A stretch of DNA of 64,000 nt from assembly GCA_003013855.2 (NCBI GenBank), contig ML058384.1, positions 14,084,176 to 14,148,175 on the forward strand, written 5' to 3'. How positions within the stretch are numbered: the stretch's first letter is position 1; every line of letters begins with the position of its first letter. This DNA comes from Liriodendron chinense (Eukaryota > Streptophyta > Magnoliopsida > Magnoliales > Magnoliaceae). The translations under genes and the position numbers were made by a program. The notes beneath the pieces are model-generated. The model made no database searches. It was given only the letters and a program-made list of their open reading frames with translations, and had not been told where the DNA came from. Below are positions 7,415-18,287 of the stretch, in pieces.

Positions 7415-8866
7415 CGCTTGAATGCTAGGGAAGGGACCTTTCCGGCCCAACCTCAGCCCAATCCGAAGCAAGTACATGAAGTAAGCATCCCTAATCCTTC
7501 CAACCAAAACATGGAGCAAGCTAAATCCATTACTACCCTTAGAAGTGGTAAACAAATTGACAAAACTATTCCAGTGAAGGCCGATGAGCCTAATGATCCG
7601 GTAAATTCTGAGGATGAAAATGGATCTAACTTAGCCCCACAACAACCGGAACGCATTTACAAGCCCGTAGCACCATTCCCTTCGAGATTGGTTGCCCCAA
7701 AATCTCTCCCAAATTCTCAGGATATTCTAGAGATTTTCAGACAAGTCAAGATCAATATCCCTTTGCTTGATGCCATCAAACAAATTCCCTCTTATGCCAA
7801 GTTTCTAAAAGACCTATGCACAACAAAACGCAAATATAATGTGCAGCAAAAGGCCTTCTTAACTGAGCAAGTTAGTGCCATCCTCACTCAAAAGACCCCC
7901 CCAAAATTCAAAGATCCCGGTAGTCCCACCGTCTCATGTATCATTGGAGACTACCGGATTGAACGTGCCTTGTTAGACTTGGGGGCGAGTGTGAACTTGA
8001 TCCCATACTCGGTATATGAGCAATTGGGTCTTGGTGAATTAAAACCCACCAAAACCACATTACAACTCGCTGATAGATCTATCCGTGTACCGAGGGGGAT
8101 AGTTGAGGATGTTCTAGTCCAAGTTGACAAATTCTACTACCCGGTAGATTTTATAGTCTTGGACACACAACCGGTTTTGGATGCTAGCACCCAAATACCG
8201 GTAATATTAGGCCGCCCATTCCTTGCCACATCAAACGCAATCATCAATTGCAGGAATGGGGTGATGCAACTATCTTTTGGAAATATGACACTAGAGGTGA
8301 ATGCGTTTCACTTGGGCAAGAGGCATAGGGATGATGATGATATCCACGAGGTTGATATGATTGATTCAATCGTGGAAGAGGAGTTCGCTTTAAGGCAGAA
8401 TTTTGATCCTCTAGATGTCCTTAGCTTTGATCCCTTTGAGGATTGGGACGACGATGATAGCCCCCATGAGGTAAACATGATAGAATCCATGGATGATGGG
8501 GGGTTTTTCCAACATGATCTACCTGAAAGTTTGGGGACATGTTTGACACATTCTAAGGATGAATCTAAATTTCATGTTATTAAGACCTTGGAAGTGTCAA
8601 TTTCTGAAAATTCATTTGACAAGTCACCAATTCCTGATTTACACAAAATTGTTGTGCAGGATTTGGAAGAATTGGTGCTTGACTTGCCTACAGAGAGGCC
8701 AATTGCTGAAAGTGTAGAGGTTAAGGACCCACTCCAACCTATACAAAATTCTGAAAAGGAGGAAGACAAAAAGGGTCCAAATCTGAAAAATTCCTCCGAT
8801 GAGGTCTCTTATACACTCGAGGAATGCTTAACGTATTTTGAGGATTGGGATGATCCCATGATATAG
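7415..8866 (+). CDS. Element C protease region with acidic extension
   Basis: Continues the gag frame after the TGA. There is no ATG at its start, so it depends on readthrough or is not made. The linker has ITTLRSGKQIDK and SYAKFLKDLCTTKRKYN. The retropepsin domain (about 7925-8300) has LLDLGASVNLIPYSVYEQL and VILGRPFLATSNA. The DLGAS active site replaces DTGA/DSGA, as usual in Athila. From about 8320 an acidic tail unique to C follows, with repeated modules HEVDMIDS and HEVNMIES, and EDWDD twice. In D and G this tail is about 65 codons; here it is about 180. It ends at TAG 8864-8866. Confidence 0.8.
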   Translation, partial: RLNAREGTFPAQPQPNPKQVHEVSIPNPSNQNMEQAKSITTLRSGKQIDKTIPVKADEPNDPVNSEDENGSNLAPQQPERIYKPVAPFPSRLVAPKSLPNSQDILEIFRQVKINIPLLDAIKQIPSYAKFLKDLCTTKRKYNVQQKAFLTEQVSAILTQKTPPKFKDPGSPTVSCIIGDYRIERALLDLGASVNLIPYSVYEQLGLGELKPTKTTLQLADRSIRVPRGIVEDVLVQVDKFYYPVDFIVLDTQPVLDASTQIPVILGRPFLATSNAIINCRNGVMQLSFGNMTLEVNAFHLGKRHRDDDDIHEVDMIDSIVEEEFALRQNFDPLDVLSFDPFEDWDDDDSPHEVNMIESMDDGGFFQHDLPESLGTCLTHSKDESKFHVIKTLEVSISENSFDKSPIPDLHKIVVQDLEELVLDLPTERPIAESVEVKDPLQPIQNSEKEEDKKGPNLKNSSDEVSYTLEECLTYFEDWDDPMI

Positions 8867-9346
8867 GACATTGTACATGCTTTGAGAGAGACCTCCTCGG
8901 TGCCTAAAAAGTCTCCTTCCACAGCTCAACAAATTGAAAAACCAATTGTGGAAGCACCGGTGAAATCTGATTTTGTGGAGATCATATCGACTTGTGAAAA
9001 AGAAATACAAGTCTCCACATCTCTTTGGTTTGTTCAAATCGAAGAACACTTCTGGGATGATCCATACTTGAATAATTTTTTCCCAGAAAAGAAGGAAAGG
9101 AGACCCATATCCCCTGATTTCCAACCAATGAAATTCTCCTTTCCTAGTACATGTGACAATTTTGTTGAAGAACCCGCTGAAATTTTTCAGCAGGATTTTC
9201 AATGGGCTAGACTGGTTGATGTCACTAATGTACTTTCCAAAGCAAGATGGTGGATAGTTCTACTGAAAACTTTGTTACACCACTTGATGATCCTGCTCAA
9301 CTTTGTCCTTTTGGATGTTATAATGAAAATCGATCTCCTAGTCTGA
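8867..9346 (+). pseudogene. Region of C that replaces RT-RNase H-integrase
   Basis: The same frame stays open from the TAG to 9346. Its first residues (DIVHALRE) align with the end of the protease ORF of D and G (GIVQALN), and about 9270-9345 aligns with sequence just after integrase in G (LDDPV, SPSLT). Between them about 390 bp encode a tryptophan- and glutamate-rich stretch (WFVQIEEHFWDDPYL) that I cannot assign to any family. RT, RNase H and integrase are missing here. Either a private fragment was captured or it is a divergent remnant. Confidence 0.6.
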
Positions 9347-10506
9347 TGGGGATCCCTTTTTTCTCAAGGGACGGGTTAGTTATCTTTATTACTTTTCGTA
9401 GATTAGGTTTAGTTCTATTTAGTGTTACTGTTTCAATAGGTTTTAGTTGTTGTAGTTGCAGACTTCCATGATCGCTCTCTCAGGTATTATTGTTCTCACT
9501 CTCTCATTGTTTACCATCGCTCTCATGTTCATGCTAGTTGTCTATCTTTTTACATTGAGGACAATGCAAGATTTGGTTGGGGGGTGAGATGAGATCCCTC
9601 ATCTAGCATATTGCAACATTTCGAGCTTCACATGCGGCAAATTTTTTCGAATTTTCTAATATCTCAAAAATCTTTTAGAAAATCTTGTTTCTATACATTC
9701 GAGAGGCTATGAGTAGAAGAGGAGGAGAAACGAAGTGTGTGATGTTGTAGTCTTGAATTTCTCCCAACATAATGGTGTTATATGATAGTTCCCCTATTGT
9801 TGTGATTGATAGAAAAATTTGAACACTTTTTACACCTAGTTCACATTACACGATTTTCATGAGTGACAGGTTTATGTGATTTGTGGATTAGCTAGACTTT
9901 GATTTAAAGGTGTTGAGCAGCCAAGCCGGGGTATTTTGTCCATCCTTGTCCATGGGAAAATAACAGAAGATATGGATTTCTAAAAATCCTATCTAATTTA
10001 AAAGAAAAAGGAAAGAAAGGATGAAATCGGGAAGGAAAGAAAAATGGTGGAAAATTTCGAAAAGGGCTACCTATTACCAACCGGGGGATGGTCGAACCGT
10101 AACCAAAGCCGAAAATGGGACATAGTGTGAAAGCCGTTGGAAGGACGGTAAGGCAAATTCCTGTCATAGGCTTGCTGTTGCTCTGTGCACCTTAAAATCC
10201 TTGGTTTACTTAATCTATGAAGAAGATGATTCCAGGAACTCATGAGATGAACTTTCACTATGCACACTAGGTTGAATTTGTTCGAGTTCCTCTATTTATT
10301 AATCAGTCAGCGGGAACTTCATGTAAACACTTCTTATGTTTTGAGAGTCCAAGGTTCAGCTTCTATCACCTAATTTTTCCAAATTTTATACTTCTGCATC
10401 TTGGAATGGATAGAAACATGGATTCTGGAAGAGAGTTGGGTTTGGAGGTTTGAAATTGTTTTACGCATGTTTTGCTCGGGACTAGCAAAAAGCTGGTTGG
10501 GGGGTG
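9347..10506 (+). other. Conserved non-coding 3' region of C with internal and terminal polypurine tracts
   Basis: No credible ORF. It is alignable to D (22674-23851) and G (49720-50858) over its length, although C has lost the enzymes. It contains TTGGTTGGGGGGTG at 9572-9585 and the genuine PPT AGCTGGTTGGGGGGTG at 10491-10506, next to the 3' LTR. Conservation in a non-autonomous element suggests cis-acting functions. No env-like ORF was found. Confidence 0.75.
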
Positions 10507-11888
10507 TGTTGAACCTCCAATTTATACATTACATTGCCCATTACACGACAAGGTTTGCATGATTTTCATGGTTTAAAGGCCCACCTAACACATGTTTTGT
10601 GATTATAGGGATGAGAGCGGACTTCATTCAATTACAAGCCAAAAGAACGCTTCTAGAGCTTTTGGATAAAGATGAAAGAAGACCAAAGAAAGGAGAAAGC
10701 AAAGAGAAGAGAGAGAAGAAGAAAAAGGAGAAAAAGAAGAGAAGAAGAATCAAATAGAAGACAGGCCGACCGGTCATGACCGGTCTGCCATGAAGGCTGA
10801 TCATATTGATGAAGGGCCGACCGGTCGGCCATGCTCTCTGGACAAGATGGAAACAAAGCCCGACCGGTCATGACCGGTCGGGCATGCACGCTGAACTGTG
10901 GACAGGTCTGTCCGACCGGTCTTGACCGGTCAGCATCACCCCCTGGAATGATTGAAAGGCTAGTCCGACCGGTCACGACCGGTCGGCTCTGCGTATGGAA
11001 AGTCCTTTCTATATTAGGACTCCGAAAATTGCTGCGCAATGCGTAGTCTTTCGCAAAATCCGACGCAAGGGAGGTTGCTTGCTATAAAAGGACACCTAGG
11101 GGTTCTTCCTAGGGTATCAGAGAGGCTAAGGAACGTGAGTTTGGAGAGTGAAAGCGATTGTGGAGGGGCTGCAACTCTCCTATTCGGGTTTTTCTGTTTT
11201 TATGCTTTATTTCAGAGTTTTTAGTTGTAGCATGACAATGCTCGGCTAGAACCTCTCAGCTAAGGCTGAGAGGTGAAGCTTGTAGCTAATTCTATGTTGG
11301 TTTCAGTTTAATTCAAGTAATTTACATTCAAGTTTGGATTTTTACATGATTTAGTTCCAAAAAGTGGTAGTTTGAGACGTCTTATCTGAGTTTATGTGCT
11401 CCGGACATGAATTCCTTTTAATTCTCTGAGATTATCATGTTTGTTTATCTAAATTCGGATTATAGTAATCCTTGAGCAGGCCATAGTCCAGAGGCATGGC
11501 TGTTACTCCGCAGGCTATGGTTTTGAGTTTGGTATTGATTTTATTGGACTAGAACTTGGAAGTTCAACTTGAATGTGATGGAATGTGTGTGAATGCCTTA
11601 TTTTCAACTAGATGAGAGATATGACTTCAATTCTAGTTGTGTTCTCTACTTGGATTGACTGAATTGACATGGGATTGCTACAAGTGGATCCTTGAAAGCC
11701 TTAGTACTTTATATCTCTGATTTTTCATTAAGTTCCTGTTTTTAGTAAACACTCAATCGAATCTGATTTCTTTCAAAAACTGAGTTGCTGGAGTGATTTG
11801 GGAGCTGTTACTATTTCCCTGTGGATCGACCTCGGTCTTACCGAGTTTTATTACTATATCGCAGCCTTACACTTGAGGCGAGCGAACA
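10507..11888 (+). repeat. Element C 3' LTR
   Basis: 1382 bp, almost identical to the 5' LTR. GACCGGTC sites start at 10768, 10819, 10862, 10914 and 10967. The second has only one half: exactly one 10-bp half-site step has been lost compared with 4715-4732. TATA at 11083, leader hairpin at 11251-11274. Ends GCGAACA followed by TSD GGCCA. Confidence 0.93.
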
Positions 11889-12485
11889 GGCCAAAACAGT
11901 ACGAACTGTCCAGAAAGTTCCAGATTCTGCCTTCTCCACTCTGGGCCGGTCCAGGTGGCCCATCATTGATGATATGAAGAATGTACTTTAACCATCTTCT
12001 AGACCACATCCATATATAAATAACCACAAAGTTTTAGATCAAAAGGATGTGTGGTTTGACCGTACCGGTTGAAGAAAGATGGACCATCCAGAAAGATCCA
12101 ACTGCGCAGAGTTTATAAAAGCCCTAATTGTTCTAATTTTTGGACCACATTCTGGGATCATTTTGGACAATCTAATCCATCTATCATGTAGAGGAGGAAG
12201 TTTTCTACTAATGTTCCAAATTTGAGATCAATCCGACATCTGTACACTCCGGAGTGTTGAAAGCAAGATGAGTGGTTATGAAGGTACCCAAAGTGCGCGA
12301 TTTTGAGAGGCGGTCGGTGATCTGATTGGTGGGCCCATTCAGAGGACAATCTTGGAAATCTAAATCATCTATGAGGAAGATCACATTACAAGGAAGCTAT
12401 AAATCAATTTTGAAGGCAATCCAACCATTGGTTAAGTCATACCAAGCGAAACAAATTCTGCTATGTTGCTGTACTATTGCTGCAC

Positions 12486-12660
12486 TATAAAAGGAGGTGC
12501 TCTCTTCTATTCCAGGAAAACCAAGGACGTGGGGAGCAAGGAGTTCAAGTCATAGGAGGCTTCCTAGCCTCCTCCAGCTAGTTTTTCTTCTTTTTCTTAG
12601 TTCTAGTTTTATTTTTAATATGCTTTTCATTAGCTAATCTCTTAGCTAGAGCTAAGAGGT
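12486..12660 (+). promoter_or_regulatory. TATA box and leader hairpin of solo LTR B
   Basis: TATAAAAG at 12486-12493 and the hairpin ATCTCTTAGC-TAGA-GCTAAGAGGT at 12637-12660. Compared with C the stem has a C:G to T:A pair exchange, a compensatory change. Between them there is no coding sequence. Confidence 0.75.
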
Positions 12661-13423
12661 GAACCTTATAGTTTTCTTAGATTGTTTAATTCGTTTTATT
12701 GGTTTTAAAGTTAGAATTCATGATTATGACTATGGTTTGAAGTTTATACAAGCTTTAAGTAGTTTTTCTTAGTCTTATGATGACTCATGGATGTTTGGGA
12801 GAATTACTTAAATTCTTAATTGGTTTGCATCAGTCTAGACCTGTATGATACGAGGAATTGGAGTGCGCTCTAGTACTATGATCTTCATGTGGGGACTTCC
12901 TACCAAAGTTCTACTTTTCTGAATTTCTGTAATATGTATGGATTGTGCATGTGATTTGAATCAAGTTCAAATCATGATCTAGCCTTGTCTTGTGACAGGA
13001 CTTGAGGATGGTTATGATTGTGAACTGAACCTTTTGGAATGGGGAATGACCTATGCAATTGAGCATGCTCAGCTCAGCCTACATTGAGTGAATCCTATGC
13101 ATTGAACTTACATATGACAGATTGTTTGGTTTAACAGCTTTATCATCCGACTAGATAGATCTTAATATCGATTCTAGTTGAGAAAGTGAGAAACCATAGA
13201 GAATTATGCATCTAAGGAGAGCTATAAGTGGATCCTTGATGCTCTAGTTATCTTTTCATTATCAGATTTTCTATTTTATGTTCAAAACCAATTTCACAAA
13301 CCTCTTAATATTCTAGTTATTAGGATAATTTGAATTATTTACTTCCTTCCCTGTGGATCGACCTCGGTCTTACCGAGTTTATTACTACATCGCAACCCTA
13401 CACTTGGGGAAGCGAACAATGCC

Positions 13424-13777
13424 CTGCTCAGTTTTATGGACGCTTATTTTGGTTATAACCAAATTGTGATGCATCCGCCCGATAGTCAACACACTGCCTT
13501 CATCACTGACCGCGGCTTGTATTGTTACAAGCTAATGCCTTTTGGTCTTAAGAACGCAGTAGCCACCTATCAGCGCCTGGTCAATTAAATATTCACCGCG
13601 CAAATCGGTAGGAATATGGAAGTTTATGTCGATGACATGCTCGTGAAAAGCGTCGTAGAAGACGGCCACCTTGCGGATCTTTGAGAAGCCTTCGAATTAA
13701 TGAGGAAGTATCAGATGAAGCTAAATCCAGAAAAATGTGCATTTGGGTTATCCGCTGGGAAGTTTCTTGGCTGCCAG
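13424..13777 (+). pseudogene. Element A RT, C-terminal half
   Basis: Continues the RT interrupted at 3839: LLSFMDAYFGYNQI, then FITDRGLYCYKLMPFGLKNA and the catalytic YVDDM at about 13625-13640, then LNPEKCAFG and KFLGC. Stops at about 13587 and 13681. After FLGC the sequence jumps to the integrase linker, so the RT thumb end and RNase H are deleted. Confidence 0.85.
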
Positions 13778-13778
13778 G

Positions 13779-14106
13779 TATACCTTACAAAACGGAACGC
13801 TATTACGTAAGAGCTTTACTTTACCATACTTGAGGTGCCTTCACCCAAAAGAAGCGCATCGCGTTCTGGATGAAATACACCAGCGGGCATGTGGTAACCA
13901 TCCTAAGGGACGGTCTTTAGCATATAAACCAATGAAGCAAGGGTATTACTGGCCCACTATGAAGGCGGATGCAATCGAATTCTCCAAAAGATGTGACAAG
14001 TGCCAGCGATATTCTCCTATACCTCATGTACCGTCCGAGCAAATGACGCCAATGGATGGCCCCTGGCCCTTCTCCCAATCGGGGGTCGATATCATCAGGC
14101 CCTTGC
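13779..14106 (+). pseudogene. Element A integrase zinc-binding domain, left copy
   Basis: Begins RYTLQNGTLLRKSF, followed by the HHCC domain: EAHRVLDEIHQ for the two histidines and CDKCQRY for the cysteines, then PWPFSQSGVDII at the start of the catalytic core. D interrupts it at 14107. Bases 13890-14106 are present again at 25268-25484 with about 97% identity by eye. Integrase would insert the cDNA; this copy lacks the core. Confidence 0.82.
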
Positions 14107-15576
14107 TGTTGAACTTCCAATTTATACATTGCATTGCCCATTACATCGCAGTATATGCATGGTTTTCATGTTTAGAAGGACCATCTAATGCATGTTTTGT
14201 GATTTTAGGAATGAGAGCAGACTTCACTCAATTGGAGACCAAAAAGGGTCCATTTAAAACCTGTGAATGAAGGTCCAAGGTGGACTAAAGAAGGAAGAAG
14301 AAAGAGGGAGAAAAGAGAATAAAGAAAAGAAGAAAAAGAAGAAGAATGGTTAGTCCGACCGGTCGGCCACACCTTTGGACACCACTGGAAGAAGGACCAG
14401 TTGGTCAGACCGGTCTTGACCAGTCGGTGCGGCTGCTGAGCTCGCTGGACGCATGACCAAAGTGGTCCGACCGGTCGTGACCGGTCGGCCAACAGGTCGG
14501 TGGCTGCTGGGAAACCCTCTGGACTAAAAATACATGTAGTTCGACCGCTCTTGACCGGTCGGCCATCAAGGTGGGAAGTCCACTGCACTCCCTAGACTGT
14601 TAAACAGAGTGGTCCGACCGGTCGGCCAGGCCAGTCCGACCGGTCGTCCGACCCATCGGCCACATACAAAAACAGGCAATTTCTATTTCTGGTTCCGAAA
14701 ATTACTGCGCACTGCGTAACCTTACGTGGTTTCTGGAAGATTCCGACGCAACCGAGTGTCCTCACTATAAAAGGACACCTAGGGGCTCTTCCTAGGGTAT
14801 CATAGAAGCTAAGGGACGTGGTGCTAGAGAGAGGAAGCCGTCGTGGAGCGTCTGCAACCCTTCAAACTCCGGTTTTACTATGTTTTCTAGTTTTTTTTAT
14901 GAGTTCTAGTTGTAGTATGACAATGCTCGGCTAGAATCTCTAGCTAAGGCTGAGAGGTGAAGGTTGTAGCTAATTTCCATGTTTGATTCAGTTTAATTCA
15001 AGTAATTTCAATTCAAGTTTGGATTTTTATTTATTCTAGTTCTTCAAGTTGATAGTTTGACATGTTTTATGAGAGTTTATGTGCTCCGGACATGGATTCC
15101 TTGCAATTCTCTGAGATTATCACATGGTGCTTGTTTAGATTCGAATTATAGTAGTCCTTGAGCAAGCCATAGTCCATAAGCATGGCTGTTACTCCGAAGG
15201 CTATAATTTTGAATTCTACATTGATTGAATGGGACTAGAACTTGGAAGTTCAACTTGAATGGGATTGAATGTGTTTAATGCTTTATTTTCCAACTAGATG
15301 AGAGATAGAACTTCAAATCTAGTTGTGTATCTTGCTTGGATTGATTGGATTGACATGGGATTGCTACAAGTGGATCCTTGAATGCCTTAGTACCTTAAAC
15401 TACTAATTTTCATTAAGTTACTGTTTTAGCATAATTATTCCAATTGAATTTCTTATCTATTGCAAACTAAGTTGCTGGAATAGTTTGGAATCTGTTTTCC
15501 AATTCCCTGTGGATCGACCTCGGTCTTACCGAGATTTATTACTACATCACAACCTTACATTTGAGGCGAGCGAACA
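14107..15576 (+). repeat. Element D 5' LTR
   Basis: 1470 bp starting TGTTGAACTTCC. GACCGGTC sites at 14357 (single), 14408, 14469, 14543, 14616 (single) and 14638, several mutated; spacings 51, 61, 74, 73 and 22. TATA at 14766. The leader hairpin near 14935-14957 has lost two bases of the left arm. Confidence 0.9.
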
Positions 15577-15582
15577 AGTTTT

Positions 15583-15600
15583 TGGCGCCGCTGCCGGGGA
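15583..15600 (+). other. Primer-binding site of D
   Basis: TGGCGCCGCTGCCGGGGA, one mismatch to the tRNA-Asp form found in C. Confidence 0.9.
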
Positions 15601-15826
15601 ATTTAGATAACGGTTTTCAAATTATTTTAGTGGCTATAGAAGTAGAAGTAGATAGGTTTTCTGATATTTTTAGAACTAACAAATTGTTTTGCTTTGTAGG
15701 ATTTCTTCTTTAGTTCAAGCGCATCGGGTAATACCTTTCTAACTTAGCTTTTTATAGATTTTCTATTTTCAAATTAATTTCAGATTTCTAGGATTTAGGT
15801 TTAGTCAGTTTTTGGTTGAGTGGTTT

Positions 15827-17196
15827 ATGTCCCGTTGGGAACGTAACCACTCCAATCGTCTCCAATCCGAAGGTGGTTTAGTTGGACCATTGTCAGTCCA
15901 TAGATGAGTCCGGAATTACCAAGAACATTGTGAAAGTTTGGGGAGTATGGATCAAACACCTTTAAGGAATCCTCCCCCTCCTACTCCAACTACAAACGCA
16001 AATTAAGAGGGAGTAGGAGAGAATGAGGTACATAACGTTCCTCCAATGATATCACTACGGGATTACCTCCAACCAGCCCGTGCAATTACACCCTCTTGCG
16101 TGGTTCTACTACCAAACGGCGGAAACATTGACATAAAGCCGGGTGTAATTCAACTTATACCAAAGTTCCATGGGCTAGACTCTGATCACCCATATCTGCA
16201 CTTGAAAGAATTCGAAGAAGTGGTGGCTACCATGCAATACACTAATGTTTCTGAAGATACCATTAAGCTTAAACTCTTTCCTTTTTCATTGAAAGAAAGA
16301 GCCAAAGATTGGCTTCACTCTCTTAGACCACATTCGATTGGGTCATGGAATGAGATGACCCGGGAATTCTTGAAAAAGTTCTTCCCGACTCATAAAACGA
16401 TCACCCTTCGAAGAGCCATAATGAATTTCTCAGCTAAAGAGGGTGAATCTTTTTTCCAATGTTGGGAGAGATTTAAGGACCTCCTACTTGCTTGCCCACA
16501 TCATGGCTATGAGAGTTGGTGAATTATAAATTTTTTCAATGATGGATTAAGTTCCAATATGCGCCAATTTGTGGAGATGATGTGCAATGGCGAGTTTATG
16601 AGCAAAAATCCAGATGAAGCTTGGAGTTATTTGGACATGCTGGCCGAAAATGCCCAATCTTGAGATACCATAGATAAACCCAACAATCCCATGCCTATTC
16701 AAGAGAAAGGGAAAGGAGGGATGTATATCCTCAAGGAGGAAGACGACGTGAATGTAAGGATAGCCAACCTCACAAGGAAGATCGAGGCCATGGAACTTAG
16801 TAAAAGTGGAGTTCCAAAGTCCAATGAAGCTATTGAGACCATATGTGGGATTTGTGACACCGATTTACATGCTACACAAGATTGTCCCACAATTCCTGCA
16901 TTTCAAGAAGTGTTACATGAACATGCAAATGCCACATATGGGTATCAACGGCCTTTCAATGGACCGGTGGGTAATACGTACAATAACAGTTGGAAGAACC
17001 ACCCAAATTTTAGTTGGAAGAATGCTCCCACGGGCAATCCTACCAACTCTCAAGGAGGGCCACCCATGCAAAATATGGCCCCACCTCAATTCTCAATGGA
17101 GGATACCTTGAAAGCGTTTATACAAGGGCAAACGCAAATCAATCAAACAAATTAGCAAATGTTCCAAGAGCTTAAAGTCTCGGTTAATGAGATTAA
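15827..17196 (+). pseudogene. Element D gag
   Basis: Aligns from the conserved ATG to the same boundary as C gag. Stops include TGA in the arm at about 15906, TAA at about 16005, TGA at 16520 (TGG-TGA in place of a CGA codon), TGA at about 16663 and TAG at 17153. Capsid motifs FPFSLKERAKDWLHSL and REFLKKFFPTHKT are clear. At the position of C's TGA this copy has GGA, showing that gag and protease were one ORF. Confidence 0.88.
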
Positions 17197-18287
17197 GGGA
17201 CGCTTGAATGCTAGGGAAGGGACCTTTCCGGCCCAACCTCAGCCCAATCCAAAGCAAGTACATGAAGTGAGCATTCCTAATCCTTCCAACTAACACATGG
17301 AGCAAGCCAAATCCATCACCACTCTTAGAAGTGGTAAACAAATTGACAAATCTATTCCGGTGAAGGCCGACAAGCCTAATGATCCGGTAAATTCTGAGGA
17401 TGAGGATGGATCCAACTTAGCCCCACAAGAAACGGAACGCGTTTACAAGCCCATAGCACCATTCCCTTTGAGATTGGTTGCCCCAAAATCTCTTCCAAAC
17501 TCTCATGATATTTTAGAGATTTTCAGACAAGTCAAGATTCACATTCCTTTGCTTGATGCCATCAAACAAATCCCCTCTTATGCCAAGTTTCTAAAGGACC
17601 TATGCACAACAAAATGCAAATATAATGTGCAGCAAAAGGCCTTCTTAAATGAGCAAGTGAGTGCCATTCTCACTCAAAAGACCCCCCCAAAATTCAAAGA
17701 TCCCGGTAGTCCCACAATCTCATGTATCATTGGAGACTACCGGATTGAGCGTGCGTTTCTAGATTTGAGGGCAAGTGTGAACTTGATCCCATACTCGGTA
17801 TATGAGCAATTGGGTCTTAGTGAATTAAAACCCACCAAAACCACATTGCAACTCACTGATAGATCTATCCGTGTACCGAGGGGGATAGTTTAGGATGTTC
17901 TAGTCCAAGTTGACAAATTCTACTACCTGGTAGATTTTATCGTCTTGGACACACAACCGGTTTTAGATGCTAGCACTCAAATACCGGTGATCTTAGGCCA
18001 CCCATTCCTTGTTACATCCAACGCAATCATCAATTACCGAAATGGGGTGATGCAATTATCATTTGGGAACATGACATTAGAGGTGAATGTGTTCCACTTG
18101 GGCAAAAGACATAGGGATGTTGATGATGACGAGTTCTTCGAGGTGAACATGCTCGAATCTTTTGAAAAAGAAGAACTCCTCCAACTTGAACCACTAGAAA
18201 GCTTGGAGACATGCTTGGCACATTTCATGGATTCCGAAGACCCCATCATTAGTGGAATTGTGCAAGCATTGAATATAGAGAGACCGG
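17197..18287 (+). pseudogene. Element D protease region
   Basis: Linker TTLRSGKQIDKSIPVKA, then the retropepsin region where the active site reads DLRAS instead of DLGAS (about 17765), so the catalytic loop glycine is lost. A TAG follows at 17891. After VILGHPFLVTSNA comes the acidic tail (VNMLESFEKEEL) up to the insertion of J within the codons after IERPV. Confidence 0.85.

Larger units (their letters stand above)
4403..11888 (+). mobile_element. Element C: young non-autonomous Athila-type retrotransposon
   Basis: Two near-identical LTRs (4403-5795 and 10507-11888), a perfect tRNA-Asp PBS, a GGTTGGGGGGTG polypurine tract before the 3' LTR, and a perfect TSD GGCCA (4398-4402 and 11889-11893). 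Internally it has gag and protease in one frame (6047-9346, two stops) but no RT, RNase H or integrase. D and G have about 2.9 kb for these enzymes where C has under 0.5 kb of other sequence. It must have moved with enzymes from an autonomous relative. Its LTR similarity makes it the youngest full-length element here. Confidence 0.93.
3840..13418 (+). mobile_element. Solo LTR B (Athila-related), split by element C
   Basis: Starts TGTTGAGATCTTAATTG and ends ACTTGGGGAAGCGAACA. A perfect 5-bp TSD ATGCC lies at 3835-3839 and 13419-13423. Without C it is about 2.1 kb and carries no coding sequence, so it is a solo LTR left by LTR-LTR recombination. Its start is nearly identical to solo LTR M (53622) and antisense LTR L (end 37954), so these are one subfamily. 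It has three GACCGGTC pairs, a TATA box at 12486, the leader hairpin at 12637 and the shared end block CCTGTGGATCGACCTCGG. Confidence 0.9.
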
